DNA of 64,000 nucleotides from Gemmatimonadota bacterium. GTDB lineage: Bacteria > Gemmatimonadota > Gemmatimonadetes > Longimicrobiales > Gaopeijiaceae. The notes under the pieces are model-generated. The model ran no database searches. It was not told where the DNA came from and saw nothing but the letters and a program-made list of their open reading frames with translations. Location: NCBI GenBank assembly GCA_028873815.1, contig JAPPNN010000010.1, positions 50,820 through 114,819 of the forward strand, given 5' to 3'. The position numbers and the translations under genes were made by a program. Shown here piece by piece: positions 42,795 through 51,902 of this stretch (position 1 is its first letter; each line of letters starts with the position of its first letter).

Positions 42795-43285
42795 ACATCG
42801 CGGCGCTTGCCGACTTCCCCGACAGCGCGCGTGTGTGGGTGTTCGGGTCGGAGCGTGAACTGGCCGGCGGCGAGGCCGGGATGGTGCTCGATGCCGTCGA
42901 CGGCTTTCTCGCGCGGTGGGCTGCCCACGGCGTCCCGTTGCGCGCGGCCCGATCGTGGTGCTACGACAGGTTCCTGGTGGTGGCGGTGGACATCGAGTCG
43001 GCACCGCCATCCGGATGCTCCGTCGACGCCCTGGTGACGGTGTTGAGGGGACTCGAGGACAGGCTGAACGTGCGGTTCCTGGGCAACGAAGCCGTGTGGT
43101 ACCGCGATTCGCACGGGAGTATCCGGCGAGCCTCGCGCCCCGCGTTCCGCCAGCTGGCCGGCAAAGGGGAGGTGGTGCCCGAAACCGTCGTCTTCGACAA
43201 CTCCGTCACCGTTCTGGCCGATCTGCGCGGTGGCAGATGGGAGGGCCCCGCCCGGGAACGCTGGCATGCGGCCTTCTTCGATTAA
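42791..43285 (+). CDS. Conserved protein of unknown function
   Basis: About 164 residues from the GTG at 42791, overlapping the AI-2E-family stop; an out-of-frame extension back to 41846 is a shadow. No signal peptide or membrane segment. Sequence: RVWVFGSERELAGGEAGMVL, FLARWAAHGVPLRAARSWCY, FLVVAVDIESAPPSGCSVDALV. It resembles a small family in Bacteroidota that databases label, in my recollection, as 'ABC transporter ATPase'. No Walker A or B motif is visible here, so that label looks wrong. The run GCSVD with one Cys and the preceding Asp is the most motif-like part. It ends just before a strong terminator. Confidence 0.8.
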   Translation: MNIAALADFPDSARVWVFGSERELAGGEAGMVLDAVDGFLARWAAHGVPLRAARSWCYDRFLVVAVDIESAPPSGCSVDALVTVLRGLEDRLNVRFLGNEAVWYRDSHGSIRRASRPAFRQLAGKGEVVPETVVFDNSVTVLADLRGGRWEGPARERWHAAFFD

Positions 43286-43286
43286 G

Positions 43287-43330
43287 AAAGAACGAGGCCG
43301 ACGGTCGGTTTGCCGTCGGCCTCGTTCTTT
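43287..43330. terminator. Strong bidirectional terminator
   Basis: An 18-bp perfect inverted repeat: AAAGAACGAGGCCGACGG (43287-43304), an 8-base loop and its complement (43313-43330), ending in TTCTTT. On both strands the stem ends in a T-rich tract, so it serves the unknown protein gene (plus) and the cold-shock gene (minus), which converge here. Confidence 0.9.
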
Positions 43331-43358
43331 GCTCGATCCGTTCAGAATGGGTTGCCTG

Positions 43359-43577
43359 TCAGGACATTTCCCCGACGCGGGTGACGTTCTCGGCGGCCGG
43401 CCCCTTGGGGCCGTTCACCAGATCGAATTCGACCTGGTCGCCCTCGGCAAGGCTCTTGAAGCCGTCGCCCTCGATGGCGGAGTAGTGGACAAAACAGTCC
43501 CTTTCGCCTGCCTCGGGGCTGATGAATCCGAATCCCTTGGCGTCGTTGAACCACTTCACGGTTCCCGTGGTCCGCAT
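43359..43577 (-). CDS. Cold-shock protein
   Basis: 72-residue OB-fold RNA chaperone. The start is the ATG at 43577 with AAGGAG upstream; a longer frame to 43706 is leader RNA. RNP1-like GFGFI ([14 protein letters not shown]) and RNP2-like CFVHYSAI motifs are present, with the standard end PKGPAAENV. It sits alone between a strong terminator and a divergent efflux operon, with its own promoter and about 100 bases of 5' leader, as in cspA, where the leader controls cold induction. Confidence 0.96.
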   Translation of the reverse strand: MRTTGTVKWFNDAKGFGFISPEAGERDCFVHYSAIEGDGFKSLAEGDQVEFDLVNGPKGPAAENVTRVGEMS

Positions 43578-43687
43578 CCTGTGCTCCTTGATGGTGAACT
43601 GTACACTGCCGTCGGCCTCGCACCGCGCGGGACCGTCCGGGCACGCGGCTCCGCGGCTTCTTCGCCGCCGCCGAACACGCGCTGATG

Positions 43688-43716
43688 ACCCTATGCACTC
43701 GCGCAAGGCCAGTCAA
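43688..43716 (-). promoter_or_regulatory. Promoter of the cold-shock gene
   Basis: On the minus strand TTGACT (43716-43711, five of six), a 17-base spacer, TAGGGT (43693-43688, about three of six). Transcription would begin near 43681, giving an untranslated leader of about 100 bases before the ATG at 43577. The rest of the gap up to 43815 should contain the promoter of the divergent TolC gene; I saw no convincing boxes for it. Confidence 0.5.
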
Positions 43717-43815
43717 GGACGTTGGCCTTCGCAACGTATGAGACCGAAAACGTGTCCTCTCGGCTGGCGTCGAGCGGACGATGACAAAGAGCACTCGGGA
43801 AAGACTGACGGCGAT

Positions 43816-45375
43816 ATGGACGGATTCAACACGCATCACCGGCCCGCAGGCCGGAGCAATCGCATTAGCAGGACCCGGCTTGCCCGGCAGCTGGCCGGTG
43901 CGGCGGGGCCCGTCCTGGCCTTCGCGGCGCTTTCCGGCGCCACGGCCCGGGCCGGAGGCCAGGAACCACACTCGAACCCCGATGGACCTCCGGTTCTTTT
44001 GAGCGATGTGGTTCGGACCGCCCTGGAACGCAACCGCGACGTTCTGGACGGCGAGTACCAGCTCGCCGTTGCAGGGGAGCAGGTGTCGGAAGCCTGGAGC
44101 GAAGTTTATCCGAACGTGGACCTGTCGACGTCGTTCACACGCAACGTGGCTCCACAGGTGAGCTTTCTCCCCGCTCAGATCTTCGATCCGAACGCGTCGG
44201 AGGGCGACTTCATCCCGGTTCAGTTCGGGGCGGACAACATCTGGAACCTGTCCGTCAACGCCGAGCAGACTCTCTTCGATCCGCGGATCTTCGTGGGTGT
44301 GGGGGCGGCCACACGCTTCGAAGGTTTGCAGCGCGAGGCGGTTCGCGGCAGGACGCAACAGGTGGTGACCAGGGTGCGGCTGGCCTTCTACGATGTGCTC
44401 CTGGGTCAGGAAGAGGTCCGGCTCACGGAGAATTCGCTGCGCCGTGTGCGGGAATCGCTCCGCGAAACCACGGCGATGCGGGAGGCCGGCATGACCTCCG
44501 ACTACGAGGTTCTGCGGCTGGAGGTCGAGCTTGCCAACCTCGAGCCCAATCTGAGGCGTGCACGCAACCGCCGCGAAGCGGCCCGGCGCACACTGGCGGT
44601 TGAGATGGCCCTCGACCCGGATGCCAAGTTGAATCTCGCCGGTGAACTGGCCCGGATCGACCTTGAGCACTACGCCGCCAACTCGGAAGCCAATCGAGAT
44701 ATCCTGGCGTTCGTGGGAGTGCCGGGCTCCAACGGAGAGGCGTTGCGCAGATCCGTGGCCGAAGACGCTGGCGACCGGTCGGACATTCGCCAGTTGGCGA
44801 TCACGGAGGGTCTGAGGCGCACGGAACTGAGAATCGAGCAGGTGGACTATCTGCCCAAGGTATTCGCTTTCGGCACCTATGGTCTGGCCGCCCAGCAGAA
44901 CGGTCCCCCCGACTTCTTCGGCACCAATGCCCAGCGGGGTTCGTCCAAACAGGTCGGGCTGCGCGTGACGTTCCCCATCTTTTCGGGGTTCAGCCGGGAC
45001 GCGCGCATCGACCAGAGGCACGCCGCGCTCAGGCAGGCGGAGACGCAAACGCGTTTCGCGACGGACCGGGCCGTGGCTGAGCTTCGCAACCTCATGGCCG
45101 ATGTGGTTGAGGCCCGCGAACGCGCGGTGGGACAAAGGCTCGCGGTCGCCCAGGCGCAGCGCGGCTACGAGATCGCAAGTGCGCAATACCGGGAGGGGCT
45201 CGGTAGCCAACTGGAGCTGACCGATGCCGAAGTGGCCTTGCGCCAGAGTGAATTCAACTACGCGCAGGCGGTGTATGACTACCTTGCAACAAGGGCCAGG
45301 CTCGACGAGGCGGCAGGACGAGTGCCGCTGGTCGATGTCGACCCTGCCGTGGGTGACGTGGGGACAGGGAGCTGA
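43816..45375 (+). CDS. TolC-family outer-membrane efflux protein
   Basis: Outer-membrane factor of the tripartite pump with the two following genes. About 519 residues from the ATG at 43816; upstream in-frame codons to 43522 lie in the cold-shock leader. The N-terminus is basic followed by a hydrophobic segment (LAGAAGPVLAFAALSGATARA), a probable signal peptide. Two OEP repeats: LSDVVRTALERNRDVLDGEY at the start, and a second repeat from about residue 320 (LAITEGLRRTELRIEQVDYLPKV; LRVTFPIFSGFSRDARIDQ; LGSQLELTDAEVALRQSEFN). It is joined to the adaptor gene by TGATG at 45373-45377. Confidence 0.9.
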   Translation: MDGFNTHHRPAGRSNRISRTRLARQLAGAAGPVLAFAALSGATARAGGQEPHSNPDGPPVLLSDVVRTALERNRDVLDGEYQLAVAGEQVSEAWSEVYPNVDLSTSFTRNVAPQVSFLPAQIFDPNASEGDFIPVQFGADNIWNLSVNAEQTLFDPRIFVGVGAATRFEGLQREAVRGRTQQVVTRVRLAFYDVLLGQEEVRLTENSLRRVRESLRETTAMREAGMTSDYEVLRLEVELANLEPNLRRARNRREAARRTLAVEMALDPDAKLNLAGELARIDLEHYAANSEANRDILAFVGVPGSNGEALRRSVAEDAGDRSDIRQLAITEGLRRTELRIEQVDYLPKVFAFGTYGLAAQQNGPPDFFGTNAQRGSSKQVGLRVTFPIFSGFSRDARIDQRHAALRQAETQTRFATDRAVAELRNLMADVVEARERAVGQRLAVAQAQRGYEIASAQYREGLGSQLELTDAEVALRQSEFNYAQAVYDYLATRARLDEAAGRVPLVDVDPAVGDVGTGS

Positions 45376-46514
45376 TGAGTACTGAAACAAGAGTGAAGAC
45401 GGGCATGATGAGGCAGGTGCGTATCCGCCGGCTGCTAGCGGTGTTGTTTGTGAGCGCTACGGTTTCAGGTGGCTGTGGGGGCGCGCAACGGGAAGGCTCG
45501 GCACAGGGCGAGGATGGCGCCGCGGGATTCACACGGGTCGTGAATGTGGAGGTCGTTCCGGTTGAGCCGCGGCCCTTTACACGGGTCATCCGCCTGACCG
45601 GAGTGGCGACCGCGATGCGCGACGTTCTGGTGTCGGCGCAGGAGAGCGGCGTGGTCAGACGCGTCGTCCGTGACAAGGGCGAGCGGATCCGTGCGGGTCA
45701 GGCGATCCTGCGCCTCGACGACGCGATTCTGAGCGCGCAAGTCCAGGCCGCCACGGCCCAGGCCGGCTACGCGGAAGAGGTGTGGGAGCGCAGGAAGAAG
45801 CTGTATGAAGAGGACGGCGTGGGCTCGGAACTGGCCTATCACGAGGCCCGGTACGCGGCCGAGGAGAGCCGTGGCAACCTCGCGGCACTTCGGGAGCGGC
45901 TGGCGCGCACCGTCGTTACGGCCCCGATCAGCGGCGTGCTGGACGCGCGCCTGGTTGAACTGGGCGCCATGGTGTCACCGGGTACCGCGGTGGCGCGGAT
46001 CGTACAGGCGGACTCCGTGAAGATCATGGCCGGAGTGCCTGAACGGTACGCGCTCGACCTGGCCGCAGGTGCGTCGGCGTCGGTCGCCTTCGACGTGTTG
46101 CCTGGCGAGTTGTTCGAGGGCTCGATCGTCTACGCCGGGGTCACCGTCGACCCGGAGAACCGCACCTTTCCGATCGAGTTGACGATCGCGAACCCGGGCG
46201 GATCGATAAAACCCGGCATGGTGGCGTCGATATCGGTCGTGCAGGAGGAGTTGAGCGACGCGATCGTGGCGCCGCGGCAGGCGCTCGTGTCGCTGGAAGA
46301 CGGTCACATGGTGTTTGTGGTCGACGAGTCGGGCGGGGAAGCGCGGGCCGCCGGCAGGCGCGTGCGGATTTCCATGAGCCAGGGCAACGATGCGGTCCTG
46401 GAGTCGGGGCTGGCGGCGGGAGACCGCCTGATCGTGGTGGGCCAGCAGGGGCTCACCGACGGAGACAGGGTCCGGATCGTGTCCGGACCCCGCGGAGGGG
46501 GGGCGACGCGGTGA
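45375..46514 (+). CDS. RND efflux adaptor (membrane fusion protein), lipoprotein
   Basis: Periplasmic adaptor linking permease and TolC, 379 residues. Lipoprotein signal ending in VSGGC (Cys near residue 34). Biotinyl-lipoyl-like half-motifs (VLVSAQESGVVRRVVRDKGE; RTVVTAPISGVLDARLVELG) flank a helical hairpin with VGSELAYHEARYAAEESRGNL. Beta-barrel and membrane-proximal domains follow (GSIKPGMVASISVVQE; LIVVGQQGLTDGDRVRI). TGATG overlap with tolC and GTGA overlap with the permease gene (46511-46514) make a tight three-gene operon. Confidence 0.94.
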   Translation: MSTETRVKTGMMRQVRIRRLLAVLFVSATVSGGCGGAQREGSAQGEDGAAGFTRVVNVEVVPVEPRPFTRVIRLTGVATAMRDVLVSAQESGVVRRVVRDKGERIRAGQAILRLDDAILSAQVQAATAQAGYAEEVWERRKKLYEEDGVGSELAYHEARYAAEESRGNLAALRERLARTVVTAPISGVLDARLVELGAMVSPGTAVARIVQADSVKIMAGVPERYALDLAAGASASVAFDVLPGELFEGSIVYAGVTVDPENRTFPIELTIANPGGSIKPGMVASISVVQEELSDAIVAPRQALVSLEDGHMVFVVDESGGEARAAGRRVRISMSQGNDAVLESGLAAGDRLIVVGQQGLTDGDRVRIVSGPRGGGATR

Positions 46515-49500
46515 AGACGGGAGAACAGGACCGGTCCGGTACGGGCCGCGACCGGCGGACGTTCAAGGAATTCGCGCTTACCTCTCTGGCCGTCGACAGT
46601 TCGACCTCGGTCGTGGTACTCTTCGCGTTCGTGACGGTGGCGGGCTTGGTCTCCTATCGCGCGATCCCCAAGGAGTCGTTCCCGGAGACGGAGATTCCCT
46701 ACGTCCTGGTCAACACGATGTACCCGGGGGTTTCACCCGCCGACATCGAGAGCCTCGTCACCAGAAAGCTCGAGGACGAACTCAAGACGATACCGGACAT
46801 AAAGGAGCTGACCTCAACATCGGTAGCGGGGTACTCCTCGGTGTCCGCCGAGTTCGAGACCTCGATGAACATGAGCGAGGCGCTCCTGAAGGTGCGGGGG
46901 AAGGTGGATCTGGCCAGACCGGAACTGCCGTCGGACGCCGAGGATCCGTTCATCATGGAACTTTCGATGAGCGACGCACCGGTCATGCAGGTCAACATCG
47001 CCGGGGGGTACGGACTGGTTCGCCTCAAGGAACTGGGCGAAGAACTGCAGGAACGAATCGAGTCCATTCCAGCGGTGTTGAGAGTCGAGCTGCGCGGAGG
47101 GCTGGATCGTGAAGTAAAAGTTGATATCGACCTTGCCAAACTTCAGTATTACAACGTTTCCATTGACGACGTGATTAGCGCAATTCGCCTGGAAAACGTG
47201 AACGTGCCAGGTGGGACGATCGACGTGAACGGCGTCGACTACCTGGTTCGCGTGGACGGGGAATTCGATGACCCCTCGGTCGTTGGAGACCTCGTGGTAA
47301 CCACCGTGGCCGGCCGCCCGGTCTATGTGCGCGACGTAGCCACGGTCGAGTTCGGATTCGCGGAGCGCGACAGCTATGCGCGCCTCGGCGAAGAGCCCGT
47401 CGTGACGCTCGATGTGGTGAAGCGTTCCGGCGAGAACATCATCGCCACGGCCGAAGCGGTCCGCGCGGAGATCGACGCCATGCGCGAGATCTTCCCGCCG
47501 TCGACTCTGGTTTCCATGACGTCCGACATGTCCGCCGACATCGGCGACATGGTGAGCAGTCTGCAGAACAACATCATCTCCGGGCTGGTGCTCATCGTCG
47601 GAGTTCTCCTCTTTGTGCTCGGGCTGCGCACGTCGGTGTTCGTGGCGCTCTCGATCCCCACGTCGATGTTCCTCTCGTTCGTGGTGCTCTGGCTTCTGGG
47701 CGTCTCCATGAACATGGTGGTGCTTTTCTCGCTTATCCTGGCGCTCGGGATGCTGGTCGACAACGCTATCGTGATCGTCGAGAACATCCATCGTTTCATC
47801 GAGGAGGGGTGGGATCGGCGCGCCGCCGCGAAGAAAGCGACGGGCGAGGTCGCGGTACCGGTGATCGCCGCAACCGCAACGACGCTGGCCGCGTTCACGC
47901 CACTGCTTTTCTGGCCGGGAATGGCGGGTCAGTTCATGCGGTATCTGCCCATCACGCTGATCGTCACCCTCTCCAGTTCGCTGTTCGTGGCCCTGGTGAT
48001 CGTGCCGACGCTCTGTTCACTCTTCCTGCGTCCGGAGAGCGCGCCACCCAGGCAGATGAACCGGAACGCCAGACTTGCCCTGCTCGGACTCGCGGCGGGC
48101 GCTCTGCTTGTCGTGGCCATGGCCAATCCGCTCACGGCGATCCTCTTCGTGGTTACCGCGATCGGTCTCTGGCTGCTCCACGCAAAGCTGCTGGAGCGCT
48201 GGGGCAGGGCCTTCATGACGGGCGGCATGCCTCGTCTGGTGCAGTGGTACGAGCGGCGGCTCCGCTGGTCGCTTGACCACCGCGCTCTTGTGCTGTCCCT
48301 GTCGGTTGGAGCCCTTCTGGCGACGATCACGATCTATCGCCAGTTCGCGGCTCCAGTGGAGTACTTTCCCGAAGACATTCCGCCTTCGACGGTCTTTGTG
48401 GCGGTGGAGGCGCCGGTGGGAACATCCGCCAGCATGACGGACAGCTATGCCAGGCGTCTGAAGGATGAACTCACCGGAATCCCTGGCCTGGAAGACGTCG
48501 AGACCGTGGTCACGACGGTGGGCAGTGGCGGTGGGGGTGGCGGTCCAATGGGCGACGGCGGGCCATCCGGTCCGGAGGTAGGCCGAATCACCTTGGGCAT
48601 GGCCGACTTCGAGGACCGCAGGCACGACGTCTTTGGTACCCTTGCGGAGATGCAGGAGCGGATCGGCAGGGACCTTGCCGGGGCCGAGGTCAGGGTCGAC
48701 AAGATCACGGAAGGGCCCCCGTCGGGACCGCCCGTCAATATCGAAATCAGCGGGGAAGACCCCGAACTGCTCAGGGACCTGGCAGCCGAGGCCGTCAACC
48801 TGATCGAGAGGGCCGAGGTCTACCGCCGCCTCGTGGGACTAGAGAGCGATATGGAGGAAGGCCGGCCCGAGTTGCGCGTGGAGGTCGACCGGGAGAAGGC
48901 GAGCCTGTACGGCCTGTCGACGAACGAAGTGGGCTTTGCGGTGCGCGGGGCCATCAACGGCATCGAGGCCGCGAAGTACCGGACCGGCAACGACGAGTAC
49001 GACATCATCGTGCGGCTGCGCGAGGAAGACCGCGGGGAGCTGACTTCCCTGGAGGACCTCACCGCATTCGCGGACGGGCGCCAGATTCCGCTGCTGTCGG
49101 TCGCCGACTGGAGCGTCGGCGAAGGCTACAGCTCGATCCGGCGCAAGGATCTGGACCGCGTGGCCACGATCAGCGCCGAGGTGGGGTCGGGATACAACAG
49201 CAACGACGTGCGCAACGAGGTGGAGGCCGTATTGGAGGACTTCACCTCGGCGCTGCCGCCGGGGTATTCTCTCGTCTTCACGGGCGAGCAGGAGGACCAG
49301 CAGGAGGCCATGCAGTTCCTGGGAACCGCGTTCATGGCCGCACTGATGCTCATCGCCCTGATTCTCGTATCGCAGTTCAATTCGGTGGTGAAGCCCCTGA
49401 TCATTCTCTCGTCGGTGATCATGTCCACGATCGGCGTTCTGATCGGGCTGCTGGTCTTCCAGATGCCCTTCGTGATCATCATGACGGGGGTTGGCGTGAT

Positions 49501-49990
49501 CTCCCTGGCGGGGATCGTCGTCAACAACGCGATCGTCCTGATCGACTACATCGACGTGCTGCGGGAGCGCGACGGGATGGACCGCCGGGAGGCGCTGGTG
49601 CAGGGCGGCAAGACGCGGCTGCGTCCGGTCCTGCTGACCGCATTGACGACCGCGCTGGGTCTGATCCCTCTCGCGATCGGCCTCAACTTCGATTTCTTCG
49701 GGCTCTTCAGCAGCCTTGCCCCCGAACTCTTCTGGGGCGGAGAACAGGCCGCCTGGTGGGGTCCCATGGCCGTGGCCGTGATCGTCGGCATCATCTTCGC
49801 CACCTTCCTGACCCTGATCCTGGTGCCCGTCCTGTATAGCGTCGTGGACGATCTGGCACGATTGTTCAAGCGCCGGGAGGCGACGGTGCCGGAAGAGGGC
49901 GATCCGGCGGTGGACAGACCGGGATCGGTTCTCATGCCGCCGCCGCTTCCCACTCCGGAGCCCGAGGTGGCGGCGACCGTGAGGAGCTAG
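46511..49990 (+). CDS. RND efflux permease, HAE1 family
   Basis: Pump subunit of the 43816-49990 system, 1159 residues, larger than typical (about 1030). The GTG start overlaps the adaptor stop. Signatures: GMLVDNAIVIVENIHRF in the first bundle and GIVVNNAIVLIDYIDVL in the second. The extra length comes partly from two additional hydrophobic segments (ALLGLAAGALLVVAMANPLT; AILFVVTAIGLWLLHAKLLE) between the two halves, and partly from an N-terminal cytoplasmic extension of about 25 residues. A Gly-rich loop (VGSGGGGGGPMGDGG) lies in the second porter domain. No regulator gene is adjacent; substrate unknown. Confidence 0.95.
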   Translation: MKTGEQDRSGTGRDRRTFKEFALTSLAVDSSTSVVVLFAFVTVAGLVSYRAIPKESFPETEIPYVLVNTMYPGVSPADIESLVTRKLEDELKTIPDIKELTSTSVAGYSSVSAEFETSMNMSEALLKVRGKVDLARPELPSDAEDPFIMELSMSDAPVMQVNIAGGYGLVRLKELGEELQERIESIPAVLRVELRGGLDREVKVDIDLAKLQYYNVSIDDVISAIRLENVNVPGGTIDVNGVDYLVRVDGEFDDPSVVGDLVVTTVAGRPVYVRDVATVEFGFAERDSYARLGEEPVVTLDVVKRSGENIIATAEAVRAEIDAMREIFPPSTLVSMTSDMSADIGDMVSSLQNNIISGLVLIVGVLLFVLGLRTSVFVALSIPTSMFLSFVVLWLLGVSMNMVVLFSLILALGMLVDNAIVIVENIHRFIEEGWDRRAAAKKATGEVAVPVIAATATTLAAFTPLLFWPGMAGQFMRYLPITLIVTLSSSLFVALVIVPTLCSLFLRPESAPPRQMNRNARLALLGLAAGALLVVAMANPLTAILFVVTAIGLWLLHAKLLERWGRAFMTGGMPRLVQWYERRLRWSLDHRALVLSLSVGALLATITIYRQFAAPVEYFPEDIPPSTVFVAVEAPVGTSASMTDSYARRLKDELTGIPGLEDVETVVTTVGSGGGGGGPMGDGGPSGPEVGRITLGMADFEDRRHDVFGTLAEMQERIGRDLAGAEVRVDKITEGPPSGPPVNIEISGEDPELLRDLAAEAVNLIERAEVYRRLVGLESDMEEGRPELRVEVDREKASLYGLSTNEVGFAVRGAINGIEAAKYRTGNDEYDIIVRLREEDRGELTSLEDLTAFADGRQIPLLSVADWSVGEGYSSIRRKDLDRVATISAEVGSGYNSNDVRNEVEAVLEDFTSALPPGYSLVFTGEQEDQQEAMQFLGTAFMAALMLIALILVSQFNSVVKPLIILSSVIMSTIGVLIGLLVFQMPFVIIMTGVGVISLAGIVVNNAIVLIDYIDVLRERDGMDRREALVQGGKTRLRPVLLTALTTALGLIPLAIGLNFDFFGLFSSLAPELFWGGEQAAWWGPMAVAVIVGIIFATFLTLILVPVLYSVVDDLARLFKRREATVPEEGDPAVDRPGSVLMPPPLPTPEPEVAATVRS

Positions 49991-50083
49991 GCATCTGACG
50001 GCCTCGACATACTTCGAACTCGCGAGTCCACCGCGCCCGCGCAGGCGGCACGCCGCACGTTGCGCGCAGATTTGGAGAGAACC

Positions 50084-51823
50084 ATGAACCGACTGCCCAA
50101 CAGTATTCTTTGTCTGGTGGCCGGGAGCGCGTTGGCGGTCCTGGTGGCCGCCGCATGCGCCCAGAGCGCCGCGGCTCCACCGGAGCTGACACTCGAACGC
50201 GGTGTCCTGGAATCCGAAAACGGCGTGGTGGTGTCGGCCTACCCCCACGCGAGCCGTGCGGGTGCCGAAACGCTGCGCGCGGGGGGCAACGCCGTTGACG
50301 CCGCAATCGCCACCGGACTCGCGCTCGCCGTGACGCATCCGGCCGCGGGAAACATCGGCGGGGGCGGCTTCATGGTGATACGGTTCCCCGACGGAGCATC
50401 CACGGTCATCGATTTCCGCGAGAAGGCGCCCCTCCGGGCCCATCCGGAGATGTTCGTCGGTGAAGACGGCGAGTACTCCTTCCAGATTCATCACCGGAGC
50501 CATCTTGCGGTCGGTGTGCCCGGTACCGTTGCGGGATTCGCGCTCGCCCACGAGCGGTACGGGCGGGCTTCGTGGCGGGACCTGGTCGACCCCTCCGTGG
50601 TCCTGGCCCGCGACGGCTTCGAGGTGAGCGAGCGTCTCGCGAGATCGCTGGAAGGACGCCTCGAGGCCTTCCGGGACTATCCGGCCACGCACGCCCAGTT
50701 CTCACGGGACGGTGAGCCGTACCGGCCCGGAGAGATGCTTGTACAGTCCGATCTGGCGGGCACCCTGGAGAGGATTCGGGATCAGGGACGCGACGGGTTC
50801 TACGCAGGCGTCACAGCGCGGCTCCTGGCCGAGGAGATGGTGCGGGGCGGGGGCTGGATCACGGAAGAGGATCTGGCCCGGTACGAAGCCATCGAGCGAG
50901 AGCCCGTGACCGGCACCTATCGCGGTTACGAGATCATCAGCATGGCGCCCCCGTCGTCGGGGGGAACGGCGCTGGTGGCGATGCTGAACGTGCTGGAAGG
51001 ACTCGATGTGGCCGCGATGGGAGCGGGCAGCCCCGAGCACGCCCACCACCTCATCGAAGCCATGAGGCGGGCGTTTCGCGATCGAGCGATGTTCCTGGCC
51101 GACGCGGACTTCGCGGATGTGCCGGTGGAGCGGCTCACGAGCAAGGCCTACGCCGACGAGCTCAGGGCCACGATCCAGGCCGAAGCGGCAAGCACGTCCG
51201 CTCCCGGGGACATTGCCGGGGAACCAGGGTGGGAGAGTTCGGAGACCACGCACTATTCCGTTGTCGACGGCGATGGCATGGCCGTGTCCGTGACGTATAC
51301 GCTGGAGGGCGGGTACGGATCGTACATCACGGTTCCCGGCGCGGGGTTCCTGCTGAACAACGAGATGGGCGACTTCAACGGCCGCCCCGGCCTCACCGAC
51401 GAACGGGGACTGATCGGCACCGAGCCCAACCTGGCGCGTCCGGAACAGCGCATGCTTTCGTCGATGACCCCGACGATCCTCGCGCGCGACGGCGAGTTGG
51501 TGGCCGTGATCGGCAGCCCCGGCGGACGCACGATCATCAACACCGTGTTGCAGATCGTGGTCAACCTGGTCGACTTCGGACAATCCCCCGAGGAAGCCAT
51601 CGCTTCCAGGCGGCTCCACCACCAGTGGCTCCCGGACGTGGTCCGCATGGAGGACGGCTACATGACCGAGTCCGATGCTGCGAAACTCGCCGCGATGGGA
51701 CACGAGATTTCGTGGGGAAGGGGACAGGGAATCGCGCACTGCGTGTTCGTGGATCCCGAGTTGGGAATGCTGATCGGGGTTCCCGACCCGCGCGATTCGG
51801 ACGGGACGGCGGCGGGGTACTGA
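50084..51823 (+). CDS. ggt: Gamma-glutamyltransferase (lipoprotein)
   Basis: Ntn hydrolase that transfers or hydrolyses gamma-glutamyl groups (glutathione breakdown). 579 residues; ATG at 50084 with GGAGAG upstream. N-terminal lipobox VAAAC (Cys near residue 25) suggests membrane anchoring. The autoprocessing site is present: catalytic Thr388 in ETTHYSVVDGDGMAVSVTYT. Further signatures: GFLLNNEMGDF, MLSSMTPTI, GSPGGRTII. The large-subunit part has the usual GGNAVDAAIATGLALAVTHP. All catalytic elements appear intact. Confidence 0.95.
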   Translation: MNRLPNSILCLVAGSALAVLVAAACAQSAAAPPELTLERGVLESENGVVVSAYPHASRAGAETLRAGGNAVDAAIATGLALAVTHPAAGNIGGGGFMVIRFPDGASTVIDFREKAPLRAHPEMFVGEDGEYSFQIHHRSHLAVGVPGTVAGFALAHERYGRASWRDLVDPSVVLARDGFEVSERLARSLEGRLEAFRDYPATHAQFSRDGEPYRPGEMLVQSDLAGTLERIRDQGRDGFYAGVTARLLAEEMVRGGGWITEEDLARYEAIEREPVTGTYRGYEIISMAPPSSGGTALVAMLNVLEGLDVAAMGAGSPEHAHHLIEAMRRAFRDRAMFLADADFADVPVERLTSKAYADELRATIQAEAASTSAPGDIAGEPGWESSETTHYSVVDGDGMAVSVTYTLEGGYGSYITVPGAGFLLNNEMGDFNGRPGLTDERGLIGTEPNLARPEQRMLSSMTPTILARDGELVAVIGSPGGRTIINTVLQIVVNLVDFGQSPEEAIASRRLHHQWLPDVVRMEDGYMTESDAAKLAAMGHEISWGRGQGIAHCVFVDPELGMLIGVPDPRDSDGTAAGY

Positions 51824-51870
51824 GCCTGGCCCCGTGCGTCTCCGGGCAATGCTCGGGTAAACCAGGTCAA

Positions 51871-51902
51871 GTTAGCTTAGCTAACTAGCTAGCTAGCTAA
51901 GC
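51871..51902. terminator. AGCT/CTAG-rich palindrome between convergent ggt and DUF819 genes
   Basis: GCTTAGCTA (51875-51883), a 10-base loop of CTAGC repeats, TAGCTAAGC (51894-51902): a 9-bp stem. A smaller one, GTTAGC-TTA-GCTAAC, starts at 51871. It is AT-rich against the high-GC background and contains the DUF819 stop plus further in-frame stops. It probably terminates both genes, although no T-run follows. Confidence 0.45.

Noticed and set aside
43342..45390. 682-codon minus-strand frame opposite TolC and extending into the cold-shock gene
   Set aside because: Shadow of TolC and of the cold-shock gene in another frame; the cold-shock protein itself is the short frame 43359-43577.
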